Assembly: GCA_964458795.1 (NCBI GenBank)
Contig: CAYWJW010000016.1
Location: forward strand, 1 to 31,595
Reading direction: 5' to 3'
DNA length: 31,595 nucleotides
Source of the DNA: JAJTHY01 sp964458795
GTDB lineage: Bacteria > Pseudomonadota > Alphaproteobacteria > Rickettsiales > Midichloriaceae
Shown here: positions 8,438 to 16,086 of the stretch, piece by piece
Layout: each line of letters begins with the position of its first letter
Numbering within the stretch: the stretch's first letter is position 1
The notes under the pieces: model-generated
What the model was told of the DNA's origin: nothing
The model's database searches: none
What the model saw: only the letters and a program-made list of their open reading frames with translations
Translations under genes and position numbers: made by a program

Positions 8438-9325
8438 CTAAGCAGAAATTGCAGTTTTCCTAGAAGAACCGAACTCCCTTATCCGGAAAGAGTCTGGATT
8501 GGCAAATAACTGCCTTAGCATCATGTTATTTAGATGATGCCCGCTTTTATGAGCTTCGATTCTCCCTATAATCCTGTAACCAGCGAGGTATAGATCCCCG
8601 ATTAAGTCCAATAGCTTATGAGATGCGAATTCATTTTCATACCTTAAGCCCTCAGGGTTTAGGATAGTCGCCTCATCCAAGCCAATGGCATTTTCTAGTG
8701 ATCCACCACGAGCCAGCCCCATGCTCTTTAGCATTTCAATCTCTTTTACAAAACCAAAGGTTCTAGCACGACTAACTTCGTGACCGTAGTCAGAAGATAT
8801 AGCATCATATACGGCTTCTTGGTAACCAATGAGTGGATGCGGGAATTCTATAGAACACTTCATCAAAGTTGAATCGGCTGGCATTAAGCGTATAAATTTA
8901 TCGCCACTTTCGATAGTTACTTCTTTTTCGATCTTTATATATCTTCTAGAAGCATTCTGACTTATCAAACCTGCTTTTTCTATCATCGCAACAAACGGAG
9001 CGCTGCTGCCATCCAGAATTGCCATCTCTTCACCATCAATTTCAACAACTGCATTATCAATGCCAACTCCCCAGAAAGCTGACATAATATGCTCAATTGT
9101 GGAAACTCTAAGACCAGCATCATTTTCGATAACTGTGCAAAGCCTTGTATCCACTACGCGATCATAGCTTGCTGCGATTATGTTATTTGTTGAATGATCA
9201 ACCCTTTTAAACGCAATACCCGTATTTTCAGGGGCTGGCTTAAGCATAACATTCACAGTTTCGCCACTATGTACACCAATGCCCGAAAATTTGATTGGAA
9301 GTTTAAGAGTTTGTTGAAAGGTCAT
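8438..9325 (-). CDS. lpxC: UDP-3-O-acyl-N-acetylglucosamine deacetylase
   Basis: LpxC, 295 residues, the committed step of lipid A synthesis: Zn-dependent deacetylation of UDP-3-O-acyl-GlcNAc. Zinc ligands are H79 in STIEHIMSA and H236 and D240 in FASHKLLDLIGD. The catalytic general base is the Glu before H79 (E78), and H263 sits in HKSGHHLNN. SGIGVHSGE and ILDGSSAPF are family motifs. No clear Shine-Dalgarno lies before the ATG. Instead the stop of a short upstream frame overlaps the start (see 9322-9393). A 195-nt region separates the start from the -10-like box of the repeated upstream element. Confidence 0.97.
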   Translation of the reverse strand: MTFQQTLKLPIKFSGIGVHSGETVNVMLKPAPENTGIAFKRVDHSTNNIIAASYDRVVDTRLCTVIENDAGLRVSTIEHIMSAFWGVGIDNAVVEIDGEEMAILDGSSAPFVAMIEKAGLISQNASRRYIKIEKEVTIESGDKFIRLMPADSTLMKCSIEFPHPLIGYQEAVYDAISSDYGHEVSRARTFGFVKEIEMLKSMGLARGGSLENAIGLDEATILNPEGLRYENEFASHKLLDLIGDLYLAGYRIIGRIEAHKSGHHLNNMMLRQLFANPDSFRIREFGSSRKTAISA

Positions 9326-9393
9326 CTAAGTTCTAAGAAAACAATTATCCTACCTTGCATAATACCCCGTGCACGCTTCAAAGAGCAAATCAT
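9322..9393 (-). other. Candidate leader mini-ORF overlapping the lpxC start
   Basis: On the minus strand an ATG at 9393 opens a 23-codon frame, with an internal ATG at 9360 giving 12 codons ending in FLELR. Its TGA shares bases with the lpxC ATG (an ATGA junction). A GGGG run lies about 5 nt before the internal ATG, while lpxC itself has no obvious ribosome-binding site. This arrangement would allow translational coupling. The frame is short and its coding status rests only on position, so chance is a real alternative. Confidence 0.25.
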
Positions 9394-9508
9394 TAAATCT
9401 GACGAAATATTGCAATACTTATGCAAACTTGAAAAGTTGATATCGTCGTCTCTATCTATTATATATTAACGTCTGGTATATATTGGCTTCTGGCCACAGT
9501 TTTCTTAT

Positions 9509-9567
9509 CTTATATTTATAGTATATCGCAATAAAAGTTGGGATGGAAGTCCTTGAGCGAAATATTT
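9509..9567 (-). promoter_or_regulatory. Repeated upstream element, copy C, facing lpxC
   Basis: Reading the minus strand, block 1 contains GCTCAAGGACTTCC. Exactly 19 unconserved bases follow, then block 2, TATACTATAAATATAAG. The same two blocks at the same spacing occur at 18079-18138 and 21873-21932. The TATACT at 9520-9525 resembles a -10 box. It would drive lpxC with a leader of roughly 190 nt. The rest of the 9326-9615 gap shows no other gene or clear terminator. Confidence 0.6.
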
Positions 9568-9615
9568 TTTACGTGCCATAAGCCTCGTATCTTTAGGGAT
9601 TTTGTATGAAAACAA

Positions 9616-10179
9616 TTATGAGAAGAGAATTAATTGATATGCAGCCATAAAGCCCATCCCAAAATTTTCTAAAATACTTACGGTGCTTAAAGGAGCATTT
9701 AGTATGGTTCCAAGGCAAGCGCATTTAATCTTTTGACCAGATAAAACACTCTTAAGCGCACCCATTCCACTTACTAACATGACGACAAATGTTAACCCAT
9801 TTGTTATCAAAAGGTTAGATTGTGTAAGATAAGCTATGCCTAAGAAGAGTTCGATAAAAGGATAGACATATCCGTAAATAGGAACGCGGTTTGTTATCAA
9901 ATCATAAGTTGCAAATCCCTTAACAAAACCTTTAAGGTCAAAAAATTTAAATAGGGATAAGAAAATGAAGAAATATCCCATGAAGCAATACATGAATCTG
10001 TCTGGGTCAAATGGATGTATTTGGGCAAGAGGGATCAAAAGACAAAAAATTAGAATCACGATAAGTGGCTTGTATACCAATATGTCTGTCCAAAATTTTT
10101 GAAGACGAATACTAGTTGAGTTTGTACCACTATGGCAGCAACTAATTTTAGTTGCGTTGTTATTAATATGATTGTTCAT
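9616..10179 (-). CDS. MauE/DoxX-like integral membrane protein, probably metal- or redox-related
   Basis: Protein of 187 residues with about four to five hydrophobic segments. The N-terminal tail carries a Cys-Cys-His cluster (SCCHSG), and a CAC motif lies in GQKIKCACLGTILNAPLSTVSI before the last span. The fold and the GYVYPFIELFLGIAYL segment resemble MauE/DoxX-type proteins often found beside CsoR-family regulators. It lies 14 nt after the CsoR gene and behind the same operator, which suggests it answers to copper or a thiol stress signal. It is not a P-type ATPase or a copper chaperone. Its molecular activity is unknown. Confidence 0.7.
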   Translation of the reverse strand: MNNHINNNATKISCCHSGTNSTSIRLQKFWTDILVYKPLIVILIFCLLIPLAQIHPFDPDRFMYCFMGYFFIFLSLFKFFDLKGFVKGFATYDLITNRVPIYGYVYPFIELFLGIAYLTQSNLLITNGLTFVVMLVSGMGALKSVLSGQKIKCACLGTILNAPLSTVSILENFGMGFMAAYQLILFS

Positions 10180-10193
10180 CAGTATGCTCCTGC

Positions 10194-10490
10194 TTAATCA
10201 AACCTTTTTATAATTTGTCGAATTTCTTCTATTTTTTGCTTCTGCTTTTCTTGATCCTTAATCTCAAAAGCTTCTGATACACAATGTGACAAGTGAGTAT
10301 CTAGTATTGTGACCTCCAAAGTTCTCAGGGCGGCACGAGCTGCATGTAGCTGGATAAGAATATCCGGACAATAGCGTTGTTCTTTGATCATCTTCTTGAC
10401 CCCTTCTACTTGCCCGGTGATACGATTAAGCCTAGGCAAAAGTTCTTCATAAGAGGGATTAGAGGGATGATTGTGCTTACTCATATTCAT
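10194..10490 (-). CDS. csoR: CsoR-type (DUF156) metal-sensing transcriptional repressor
   Basis: All-helical repressor of 98 residues. PRLNRITGQVEGVKKMI is the family helix, with the conserved basic DNA-contacting residues. C41, H66 and C70 keep exactly the 25- and 4-residue spacing of the Cu(I) ligands of mycobacterial CsoR, favouring copper over the FrmR or RcnR types. Copper binding releases the repressor from DNA. The start is ATG 10490; a second ATG at 10484 is possible. The operator begins only 6 nt upstream, so the gene is almost certainly autoregulated together with the membrane protein that follows. Confidence 0.9.
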   Translation of the reverse strand: MNMSKHNHPSNPSYEELLPRLNRITGQVEGVKKMIKEQRYCPDILIQLHAARAALRTLEVTILDTHLSHCVSEAFEIKDQEKQKQKIEEIRQIIKRFD

Positions 10491-10495
10491 TGCTT

Positions 10496-10524
10496 AATAT
10501 TATACCTATAGGGGGTATAATATT
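10496..10524 (-). promoter_or_regulatory. CsoR-type operator
   Basis: A perfect 11-bp inverted repeat (AATATTATACC / GGTATAATATT) flanks a 7-bp TATAGGG centre. The run of G residues beside the GTATA half is characteristic of operators of the CsoR/DUF156 family. It covers the putative -10 box of the csoR promoter, so bound repressor would block RNA polymerase. Confidence 0.8.
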
Positions 10525-10545
10525 CTTCATCTGTAGATAGGTCAA
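10517..10545 (-). promoter_or_regulatory. Predicted csoR promoter
   Basis: On the minus strand TTGACC (10540-10545) is followed after exactly 17 bases by TATTAT (10517-10522), a good sigma70-type match. The -10 box lies inside the CsoR-type operator. Confidence 0.65.
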
Positions 10546-10632
10546 TCTAAATAGTTTATTTGTAGTGCAGAAACTGTTGCGGATTATTTATAATTGTATA
10601 ATAAAGCTGTACGTATAAATGGAATTACTGAA

Positions 10633-10890
10633 ATGAAAGTTGTTTCTTATTCATACTTGCGCAACCACTTAAGCAAATTGTTTGATAGGGTGGTTGATGA
10701 TTCTGAAGTATTGCATGTACGGCTCAAAAACTGTCAAAGAATTGTTGTGTTAGAAGAATCTATGTATGACAACTTTCTTGAGACCATTCATATATTTAGC
10801 ACAGAAGCTAACACTAAAAGAATTTTATCATCACTTGAAGCTGTCAAAAAAGGTAAAGGAATGGAGTTACGCAAGATAGCTACTAATTAA
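10633..10890 (+). CDS. YefM/Phd-family antitoxin, apparently without a toxin partner
   Basis: Small protein of 85 residues from ATG 10633. It matches the YefM plan: an N-terminal VVSYSYLRNHLSKLFDRVVDDSEVLHV (the YefM ISYSEARQNL region, a dimerising DNA-binding fold), a strand RIVVLEESMYDNFLET, and a tail TKRILSSLEAVKKGKG resembling the toxin-neutralising end. Such proteins repress their own promoter and mask a RelE/YoeB RNase. Here no toxin follows: the next gene is on the other strand and its end overlaps this one by 8 nt. It may be a remnant, a solitary regulator, or have a toxin elsewhere. An in-frame ATA/ATG extension upstream is less likely. Confidence 0.75.
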   Translation: MKVVSYSYLRNHLSKLFDRVVDDSEVLHVRLKNCQRIVVLEESMYDNFLETIHIFSTEANTKRILSSLEAVKKGKGMELRKIATN

Positions 10891-11398
10891 ACAAGCGATC
10901 TAACGTAGACTTCGACTTCTCTTTAACTTTACCTTCATGGATTGGCTTGCCGCCAGCAATGTTATCCTTGATGCGGGCGCTTTCTGCTATTGGATCAATC
11001 ACTGGATCTTCGTTTTCCCCACGAAGATTGCTTAGAGTTTTTCTGACCCCACCTTTCGAATTGTGCTCAAGCTGCTTAGTTGTATGCTCATGGTCTATCA
11101 TTGCCTTAGTTGTGCTGTTGCCAGAATTACCTATGCAGCTCAAGAACGATTTATCGCTGGGGCTTAAGTCATCCGCACTGCTCTCGCTAATAATTCCTTG
11201 TTCGGAAATATCTGCAAAATGACTAGACCTGGGGGCATTTAAATTGAATTCAGGGGGTTCCTTGAGAGGCGGGTTAGATATAACCACGAATTCATCAGGG
11301 GCATCTTTTCTCATTCCTAGCGTTGATTTTATGTCGCCACCGCATGCGGTTAGAGATAAAAGAGCGCCTCCAATTACAAGTATTGTTTTAATGTGCAT
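10883..11398 (-). CDS. DUF3035/BamF-like outer membrane lipoprotein
   Basis: Protein of 171 residues with a lipoprotein signal peptide whose lipobox is LTAC (Cys about residue 19), followed by GG. The segment STLGMRKDAPDEFVVISNPPLKEPPEFNL is the hallmark of the alphaproteobacterial DUF3035 family, described as BamF, an accessory lipoprotein of the beta-barrel assembly machine. The C-terminal two thirds are hydrophilic and low in recognisable motifs. The gene ends overlapping the antitoxin gene tail-to-tail and is divergent from hemH across 71 nt. Confidence 0.75.
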   Translation of the reverse strand: MHIKTILVIGGALLSLTACGGDIKSTLGMRKDAPDEFVVISNPPLKEPPEFNLNAPRSSHFADISEQGIISESSADDLSPSDKSFLSCIGNSGNSTTKAMIDHEHTTKQLEHNSKGGVRKTLSNLRGENEDPVIDPIAESARIKDNIAGGKPIHEGKVKEKSKSTLDRLFN

Positions 11399-11469
11399 GC
11401 TTTATCCTAGCAATTTTAGAGAAATAGATTACTATTTTTTCGTCTACAAGACAATAGAATGTTTATTAT

Positions 11470-12429
11470 ATGAAAATTGCAGTAGTTATATATAACCTTG
11501 GTGGCCCTTGCTGTATGCAGGCTGTTAAGCCATTTCTATACAATTTATTTTATGACCCGGCTATTATAAATCTTCCCAAGCCATTGAGGTTCTTAGTGGC
11601 GAAACTTATCTCTTACCGTAGAACTCCTAAGGCTTCTGATATTTATAAGCAGATGGGTGGACAATCTACGATTTTGCAGGAAACATATAAGCAAGCGCTA
11701 TCACTTGAAAAAACTCTAGGTGGGGGATATAAAGTTTTCACCTATATGCGCTATACATATCCTAGGATAAATGATGTACTAGATAACATTAAGTTATATA
11801 GCCCGGATAAAATTGTGCTTTTACCGCTTTACCCACAATATTCCACAACTACTACCAAATCATCCATAAGGGAGTGGGAAACTGAGGCCAAAAGACGTTA
11901 TATAACCATAGATACACATAGCGTTCTATCCTATGAAACCAATGATAAATTTATAAATGCTTATGCACAGTTGTTGACAGATACCTACAGACATGCGTCA
12001 AAATTCGGCAAGCCAATCATTTTGTTTTCTGCGCACGGAATTCCGCTTAATCGAGTTGAGAATGGAGATCCATACGAAAAGCATGTTACTGCATCAGTAG
12101 ATAGAATTATAGAAGAAACTGCGATTAGCGAAGTGGAATATGAAGTGTGCTATCAGAGCAAAGTAGGTCCGCTTAAGTGGTTGGCACCTGCTACAAATGT
12201 ATTGATTGAGAAGTACTCCAAAGATAATAGAGTTATTATAGTGCTCCCAGTTAGCTTTGTTTCTGAGCATTCAGAAACACTAGTGGAGCTTGATATCCAA
12301 TATAGAGATCTTGCTAAAAAACATGGTGCCAAGGCTTATTTTAGAGTCCCGACTATTGGAACCCATCCACTTTATATAGAGTGTTTGAAAGATCTAATTA
12401 ATAAGAGTTTGAAAGCAGATGCCGCATAA
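11470..12429 (+). CDS. hemH: Ferrochelatase
   Basis: HemH of 319 residues that inserts Fe(II) into protoporphyrin IX, the last step of haem synthesis, at the membrane face. Motifs are NLGGP at the N-terminus, MRYTYPRI, LLPLYPQYSTTTTKS, FSAHGIPL with the catalytic His (about H189), CYQSKVGPLKWLAPAT and PVSFVSEHSETLVELDIQY with the metal-side Glu. Length and motifs look complete. The leader before the ATG is short and lacks an obvious Shine-Dalgarno. The last 11 nt overlap gshB, so it heads a coupled six-gene run ending at wbpA. Confidence 0.96.
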   Translation: MKIAVVIYNLGGPCCMQAVKPFLYNLFYDPAIINLPKPLRFLVAKLISYRRTPKASDIYKQMGGQSTILQETYKQALSLEKTLGGGYKVFTYMRYTYPRINDVLDNIKLYSPDKIVLLPLYPQYSTTTTKSSIREWETEAKRRYITIDTHSVLSYETNDKFINAYAQLLTDTYRHASKFGKPIILFSAHGIPLNRVENGDPYEKHVTASVDRIIEETAISEVEYEVCYQSKVGPLKWLAPATNVLIEKYSKDNRVIIVLPVSFVSEHSETLVELDIQYRDLAKKHGAKAYFRVPTIGTHPLYIECLKDLINKSLKADAA

Positions 12430-13378
12430 AATTGTTGCAATACAAACGAATCCCATTGAGTCGCTCAACTATGCGACAGACACATCTATATTGCTTGCGG
12501 AAGAATTTGCAGCTAGAGGGTTTAAGCTATTCTTTTATACACCACAGAATTTGTACTTCACAGACGGAGTTCTCAAAGCTTCTGGTTGTTTTGTTTCATT
12601 TAAAGAAACAAAGGAGTCCTTTTATGTAGCAAGTGATAGAACAATCATAGATTTTAAATCGGTGGCTGTGCTCATGGTGAGACAAAATCCGCCTTTTGAT
12701 GAAAGTTATTTAACTAATACCTATTTGTTGGAGCACTTGCCAAAATCTTGCTTTGTTTTTAATAGTCCAAAGGCAATACGTGACTTTCCTGAAAAACTAT
12801 CAGTATTAAACTTCCCAGATTTTATGCCAAAAACTGTCATAGCAGGGGACTTGGAAAATATGCTTGAGTTTTACTTAACGCATAAAGCAATAGTTATAAA
12901 GCCAATACATGGGTTTGGGGGCATCGATGTGGCATTGATAGATTCTCGCAAATTATTTGATGAGTTAGCACCAAAGTACTTAACTAAATTTGGACATTGT
13001 ATAATGCAAGAATATTTCCCATCTATCAAAACTCAAGGAGATAAAAGGATACTAATTGCAGGTGGTAAGGTTGTAGGAGCTATTGCTAGATATCCGCAGG
13101 AAGGGAGTATTTTGTCTAATTTAGTTGCTGGAGGAAGCGCTTCTGCAACTGTGCTTACAGAGCGCGAAAATTATATTAGCAACAAGGTTGCCAAGCATCT
13201 TAAGAGGCATGGAGTCTTCATGGCAGGTATTGACCTAATCAATCAATATCTAATTGAGATCAATGTTACCTCTCCTACTGGGTTCAAGAGCTTTAACAAA
13301 GTCACAGGTGAATCTGTGCAGAAAGATGTAGTAGATATGATACTTAAAGAATGCAAGGGCGCTCATGAAACATATTGA
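12419..13378 (+). CDS. gshB: Glutathione synthetase
   Basis: ATP-grasp ligase of 319 residues (E. coli GshB is 316) that joins glycine to gamma-glutamylcysteine. Typical segments are VLMVRQNPPFDESYL, FNSPKAIRDFPEKL, AIVIKPIHGFGGIDV (ATP loop), GDKRILIAGGKVVGA and the end YLIEINVTSPTGF. It overlaps hemH by 11 nt and the next gene by 14 nt, so translation is likely coupled in both directions. The partner gshA is not in the window. Confidence 0.94.
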   Translation: MPHKIVAIQTNPIESLNYATDTSILLAEEFAARGFKLFFYTPQNLYFTDGVLKASGCFVSFKETKESFYVASDRTIIDFKSVAVLMVRQNPPFDESYLTNTYLLEHLPKSCFVFNSPKAIRDFPEKLSVLNFPDFMPKTVIAGDLENMLEFYLTHKAIVIKPIHGFGGIDVALIDSRKLFDELAPKYLTKFGHCIMQEYFPSIKTQGDKRILIAGGKVVGAIARYPQEGSILSNLVAGGSASATVLTERENYISNKVAKHLKRHGVFMAGIDLINQYLIEINVTSPTGFKSFNKVTGESVQKDVVDMILKECKGAHETY

Positions 13379-14486
13379 TTTGATGTTTTCTGCTCGCCAG
13401 ACCAATAGGGTTATTAATGGTATCGAAAAAAGGTTTGCCAAAATCTTTAGCTCATCACAATTCATCATGGGTGAAGAGGTTACAGAATTAGAACAAACTC
13501 TAGCAGGGTATTGGGATGCGGCAAATGCGATTAGCTGTGCTAATGGCACGGATGCCTTGACCTTGGCACTAATGGCATTTGACTTAGAACCAGGTGATGT
13601 AGTATTTACTCCGAGTTATACTTACGTGGCAACTGCGGAATCTATCTCTATCCTTGGAGGACTCCCATATTTTGTTGATATTGGAGATGATTTTAACATG
13701 AGTTTAGACTCACTAAACGCGGGCATTAAGGATGCAAAAACACAAGGATTAAAAATACGAGGGATCATCAGTGTGGACCTCTTCGGACAACCAGCAGATT
13801 ATAATGGAATCAAAGAAATCGCCAAAAAGCATAATCTATTTTTCATCTCGGATGCCGCACAGAGTTTTGGCGCTACTTACCATGGTAAAGGCTTGGGGGG
13901 ACTTGCTGATATTATCACTACTAGTTTCTTTCCAACAAAACCATTTGGCTGCTATGGCGATGGCGGTATGATTTTTACAGACAATTCAGAGTATGCAAGT
14001 AAACTTAGATCAATGTCTCTTCATGGTAGAGGTCTCACAAAATATCATCATGTTAATATAGGTATGAATAGCCGCTTAGACACATTACAAGCAGCAGTAT
14101 TACTAGAGAAATTTCAATACCTGCCGGAAGAGCTAAATAACAGAAATGAACTCGCTAATTTTTATAGTGAGAAACTAGCAGACATTATTGCTACCCCGCA
14201 AATCGGAACAAGTAAAACATCGGTTTGGGCTGTGTATCAACTGCTACATCCACGTAGAGATTTTATTATAGAGGCGCTTAAGGCCGCTGGAATCCCAAGC
14301 AATGTTTATTACCCACTTCCTATACATAATCAGCCTGCTTATGCTGAATGCCTAAAATTGGCAGACATGAGTAACGCAGAACGCGCGAGTCAACAGGTAT
14401 TTTGCTTGCCAATGCACGCATATATTGAAAAAGCTGAGAGAGAGTATATTATAAGCGTTCTTAAAGAGATTATTGTAAAACTATGA
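13365..14486 (+). CDS. wbpE: DegT/DnrJ/EryC1/StrS aminotransferase, WbpE-like
   Basis: PLP-dependent sugar aminotransferase of 373 residues. The PLP lysine is K192 in TSFFPTKPFGCYGDGG, the cofactor-binding Asp is in ISDAAQSFGA, and the SCANGTDALTLAL phosphate-binding loop is near residue 60. In the Wbp pathway this enzyme converts UDP-2-acetamido-3-oxo-glucuronate to the 3-amino sugar using glutamate. The assignment among DegT family members rests on the flanking WbpB-, WbpD- and WbpA-like genes. It overlaps the next gene by the 4-nt ATGA. Confidence 0.88.
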   Translation: MKHIDLMFSARQTNRVINGIEKRFAKIFSSSQFIMGEEVTELEQTLAGYWDAANAISCANGTDALTLALMAFDLEPGDVVFTPSYTYVATAESISILGGLPYFVDIGDDFNMSLDSLNAGIKDAKTQGLKIRGIISVDLFGQPADYNGIKEIAKKHNLFFISDAAQSFGATYHGKGLGGLADIITTSFFPTKPFGCYGDGGMIFTDNSEYASKLRSMSLHGRGLTKYHHVNIGMNSRLDTLQAAVLLEKFQYLPEELNNRNELANFYSEKLADIIATPQIGTSKTSVWAVYQLLHPRRDFIIEALKAAGIPSNVYYPLPIHNQPAYAECLKLADMSNAERASQQVFCLPMHAYIEKAEREYIISVLKEIIVKL

Positions 14487-15517
14487 CTAAAAATGCTTTG
14501 AGAATCGCGCATATTGGCTGCGGCAGGATATCTGCCAAGCATTTTGAAGCTCTCAGACAGATAAGAGAAAAATTTGAATTGGTGGCTGTCTGTGACCTTG
14601 ATGTTGCTCGTGCTCAGGCAGCAGGGGTAGATAATGAGGTGCAAAGCTTCAGCGATCTTGTGGTAATGATAGAGGAGACAAAGCCTGATGTTGTAAGTAT
14701 AGCAACTCCAAATGGGCTTCATCCTAAAATGATCAAGGTAGCCGTAGATCTAGGGGTAAAAAATATAATTTGCGAAAAGCCGCTTTCGGTAGACTATGCA
14801 AGCGGTAAAGATGCACATGATTATTGTAAAGCTAAAGACGCACGCCTTTTTCTTATTTATCAAAATAGATTCAATGCCCCAATACGCGAGCTAAAAAAAG
14901 CTATAGATGCTGGTAGTTTCGGACGTATATATATGCTTAGCTCAAATGTTTTTTGGCAGCGTCCAAAAGACTACTATAAAAATTCTTCCTGGCACGGCAA
15001 ACTTGATATGGATGGGGGAGCATACTTAACTCAAGCTAGCCATTTTGTTGATATGATCACTTGGCTTTCAAGTGACGCGCCTATACAGATATATGCAAAA
15101 CTTGCTACACTAGCAAGAGATATAGAGACAGAAGATACTGGATCTGTGATTATCGAGCTTGCAAGCGGTGCCATCGCATCATTAAATATGACAGTTCTCA
15201 CCTACCCAAAAAATTTGGAAGGATCCATAACTGTGCTTGGTAAAAATGGTGCAGTAAAAATTGGTGGTATAGCGCTTAATGAGGTGCTGCATTGGGAGTT
15301 CTTGGACAAGACGCCACCTCCAAAGACTCCTGGGCAAATCCCATCAAATGGCTCAGTGTATGGTATAGGACATGTACACAACTATATAGACATCCATAAT
15401 GCGATAATTAATAAAATTCCCGCAAACATTGAAGGTGATACCATCTTAACTACACAAAAAATCTTAAGTGCAATCTACGAATCAAATAGTAAAGAATTAC
15501 CGGTGAATCTAAAATGA
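14483..15517 (+). CDS. wbpB: Gfo/Idh/MocA oxidoreductase, WbpB-like UDP-GlcNAcA 3-dehydrogenase
   Basis: Protein of 344 residues with an N-terminal Rossmann fold (IAHIGCGRISAKHF), the catalytic EKP motif at about 98-100 (ICEKPLS), and a C-terminal Gfo/Idh domain with SSWHGKLDMDGGAYLTQASHFVDM. The ending SVYGIGHVHNYIDIHNAI matches the WbpB/WlbA subgroup, which oxidises UDP-GlcNAcA at C3 and recycles NAD by passing hydride to 2-oxoglutarate. Both ends overlap neighbours by 4 nt, so the product can be handed to the aminotransferase encoded just upstream. Confidence 0.88.
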   Translation: MTKNALRIAHIGCGRISAKHFEALRQIREKFELVAVCDLDVARAQAAGVDNEVQSFSDLVVMIEETKPDVVSIATPNGLHPKMIKVAVDLGVKNIICEKPLSVDYASGKDAHDYCKAKDARLFLIYQNRFNAPIRELKKAIDAGSFGRIYMLSSNVFWQRPKDYYKNSSWHGKLDMDGGAYLTQASHFVDMITWLSSDAPIQIYAKLATLARDIETEDTGSVIIELASGAIASLNMTVLTYPKNLEGSITVLGKNGAVKIGGIALNEVLHWEFLDKTPPPKTPGQIPSNGSVYGIGHVHNYIDIHNAIINKIPANIEGDTILTTQKILSAIYESNSKELPVNLK

Positions 15518-16080
15518 ATAATGCTTTTGTCCATCCTACCGCAATAATTGATACAGGAGCTAGTATAGGAGCTCATACCAAAGTATGGCATTGGACTCAT
15601 ATATGCGAGACGGCTATTATAGGCGCAGAATGCACTTTGGGGCAGAATGTTTTTGTAGGAAATAAAGCAGTAATTGGCAATAATGTCAAAGTGCAAAATA
15701 ACGTCTCAATTTACGGCGGTGTTATTATTGAAGATGATGTATTCTGTGGCCCTTCCATGGTATTTACAAATGTTATAAACCCTCGTGCTTTCATTGAGCG
15801 TAAGGATGAATATAAAATAACTAAGGTGTGTAGAGGGGCTAGTATTGGGGCAAATGCTACAATTATATGCGGAGTTACACTTGGGTCCTATTGCTTAATT
15901 GGTGCAGGAGCTGTAGTAACTGAGGATGTGAGATCGCATGCGCTAGTAGTAGGAGTGCCGGGCAGACAAGTTGGATGGGTATCGCACGCCGGCGAGATAT
16001 TGGGAGAAAATCTGGTATGCCCTAGAGAAGGTAGAAAATATCAAGTGCTAAAGGACGGCAATTTGTTGGAAATTAAGTGA
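15514..16080 (+). CDS. wbpD: Left-handed beta-helix N-acetyltransferase, WbpD-like
   Basis: Hexapeptide-repeat acyltransferase of 188 residues (Pseudomonas WbpD is of similar size). Repeats of the [LIV]GxxxX type run throughout (for example IGAHTKV, IGAECTLGQNVFVGNKAVIGNNVKV is the core of the helix). The VFTNVINPRAF loop and the trailing GAGAVVTEDV and VVGVPGRQVGWVS segments are typical of WbpD/WlbB. It acetylates the 3-amino group with acetyl-CoA to give UDP-GlcNAc3NAcA. It sits 6 nt before the dehydrogenase gene. Confidence 0.88.
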   Translation: MNNAFVHPTAIIDTGASIGAHTKVWHWTHICETAIIGAECTLGQNVFVGNKAVIGNNVKVQNNVSIYGGVIIEDDVFCGPSMVFTNVINPRAFIERKDEYKITKVCRGASIGANATIICGVTLGSYCLIGAGAVVTEDVRSHALVVGVPGRQVGWVSHAGEILGENLVCPREGRKYQVLKDGNLLEIK

Positions 16081-16086
16081 GGATAA

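Noticed and set aside
9194..9469. Plus-strand frame of 91 codons over the lpxC start region
   Set aside because: It overlaps the lpxC 5' end and leader in antisense, has unlikely composition, and lacks a ribosome-binding site.
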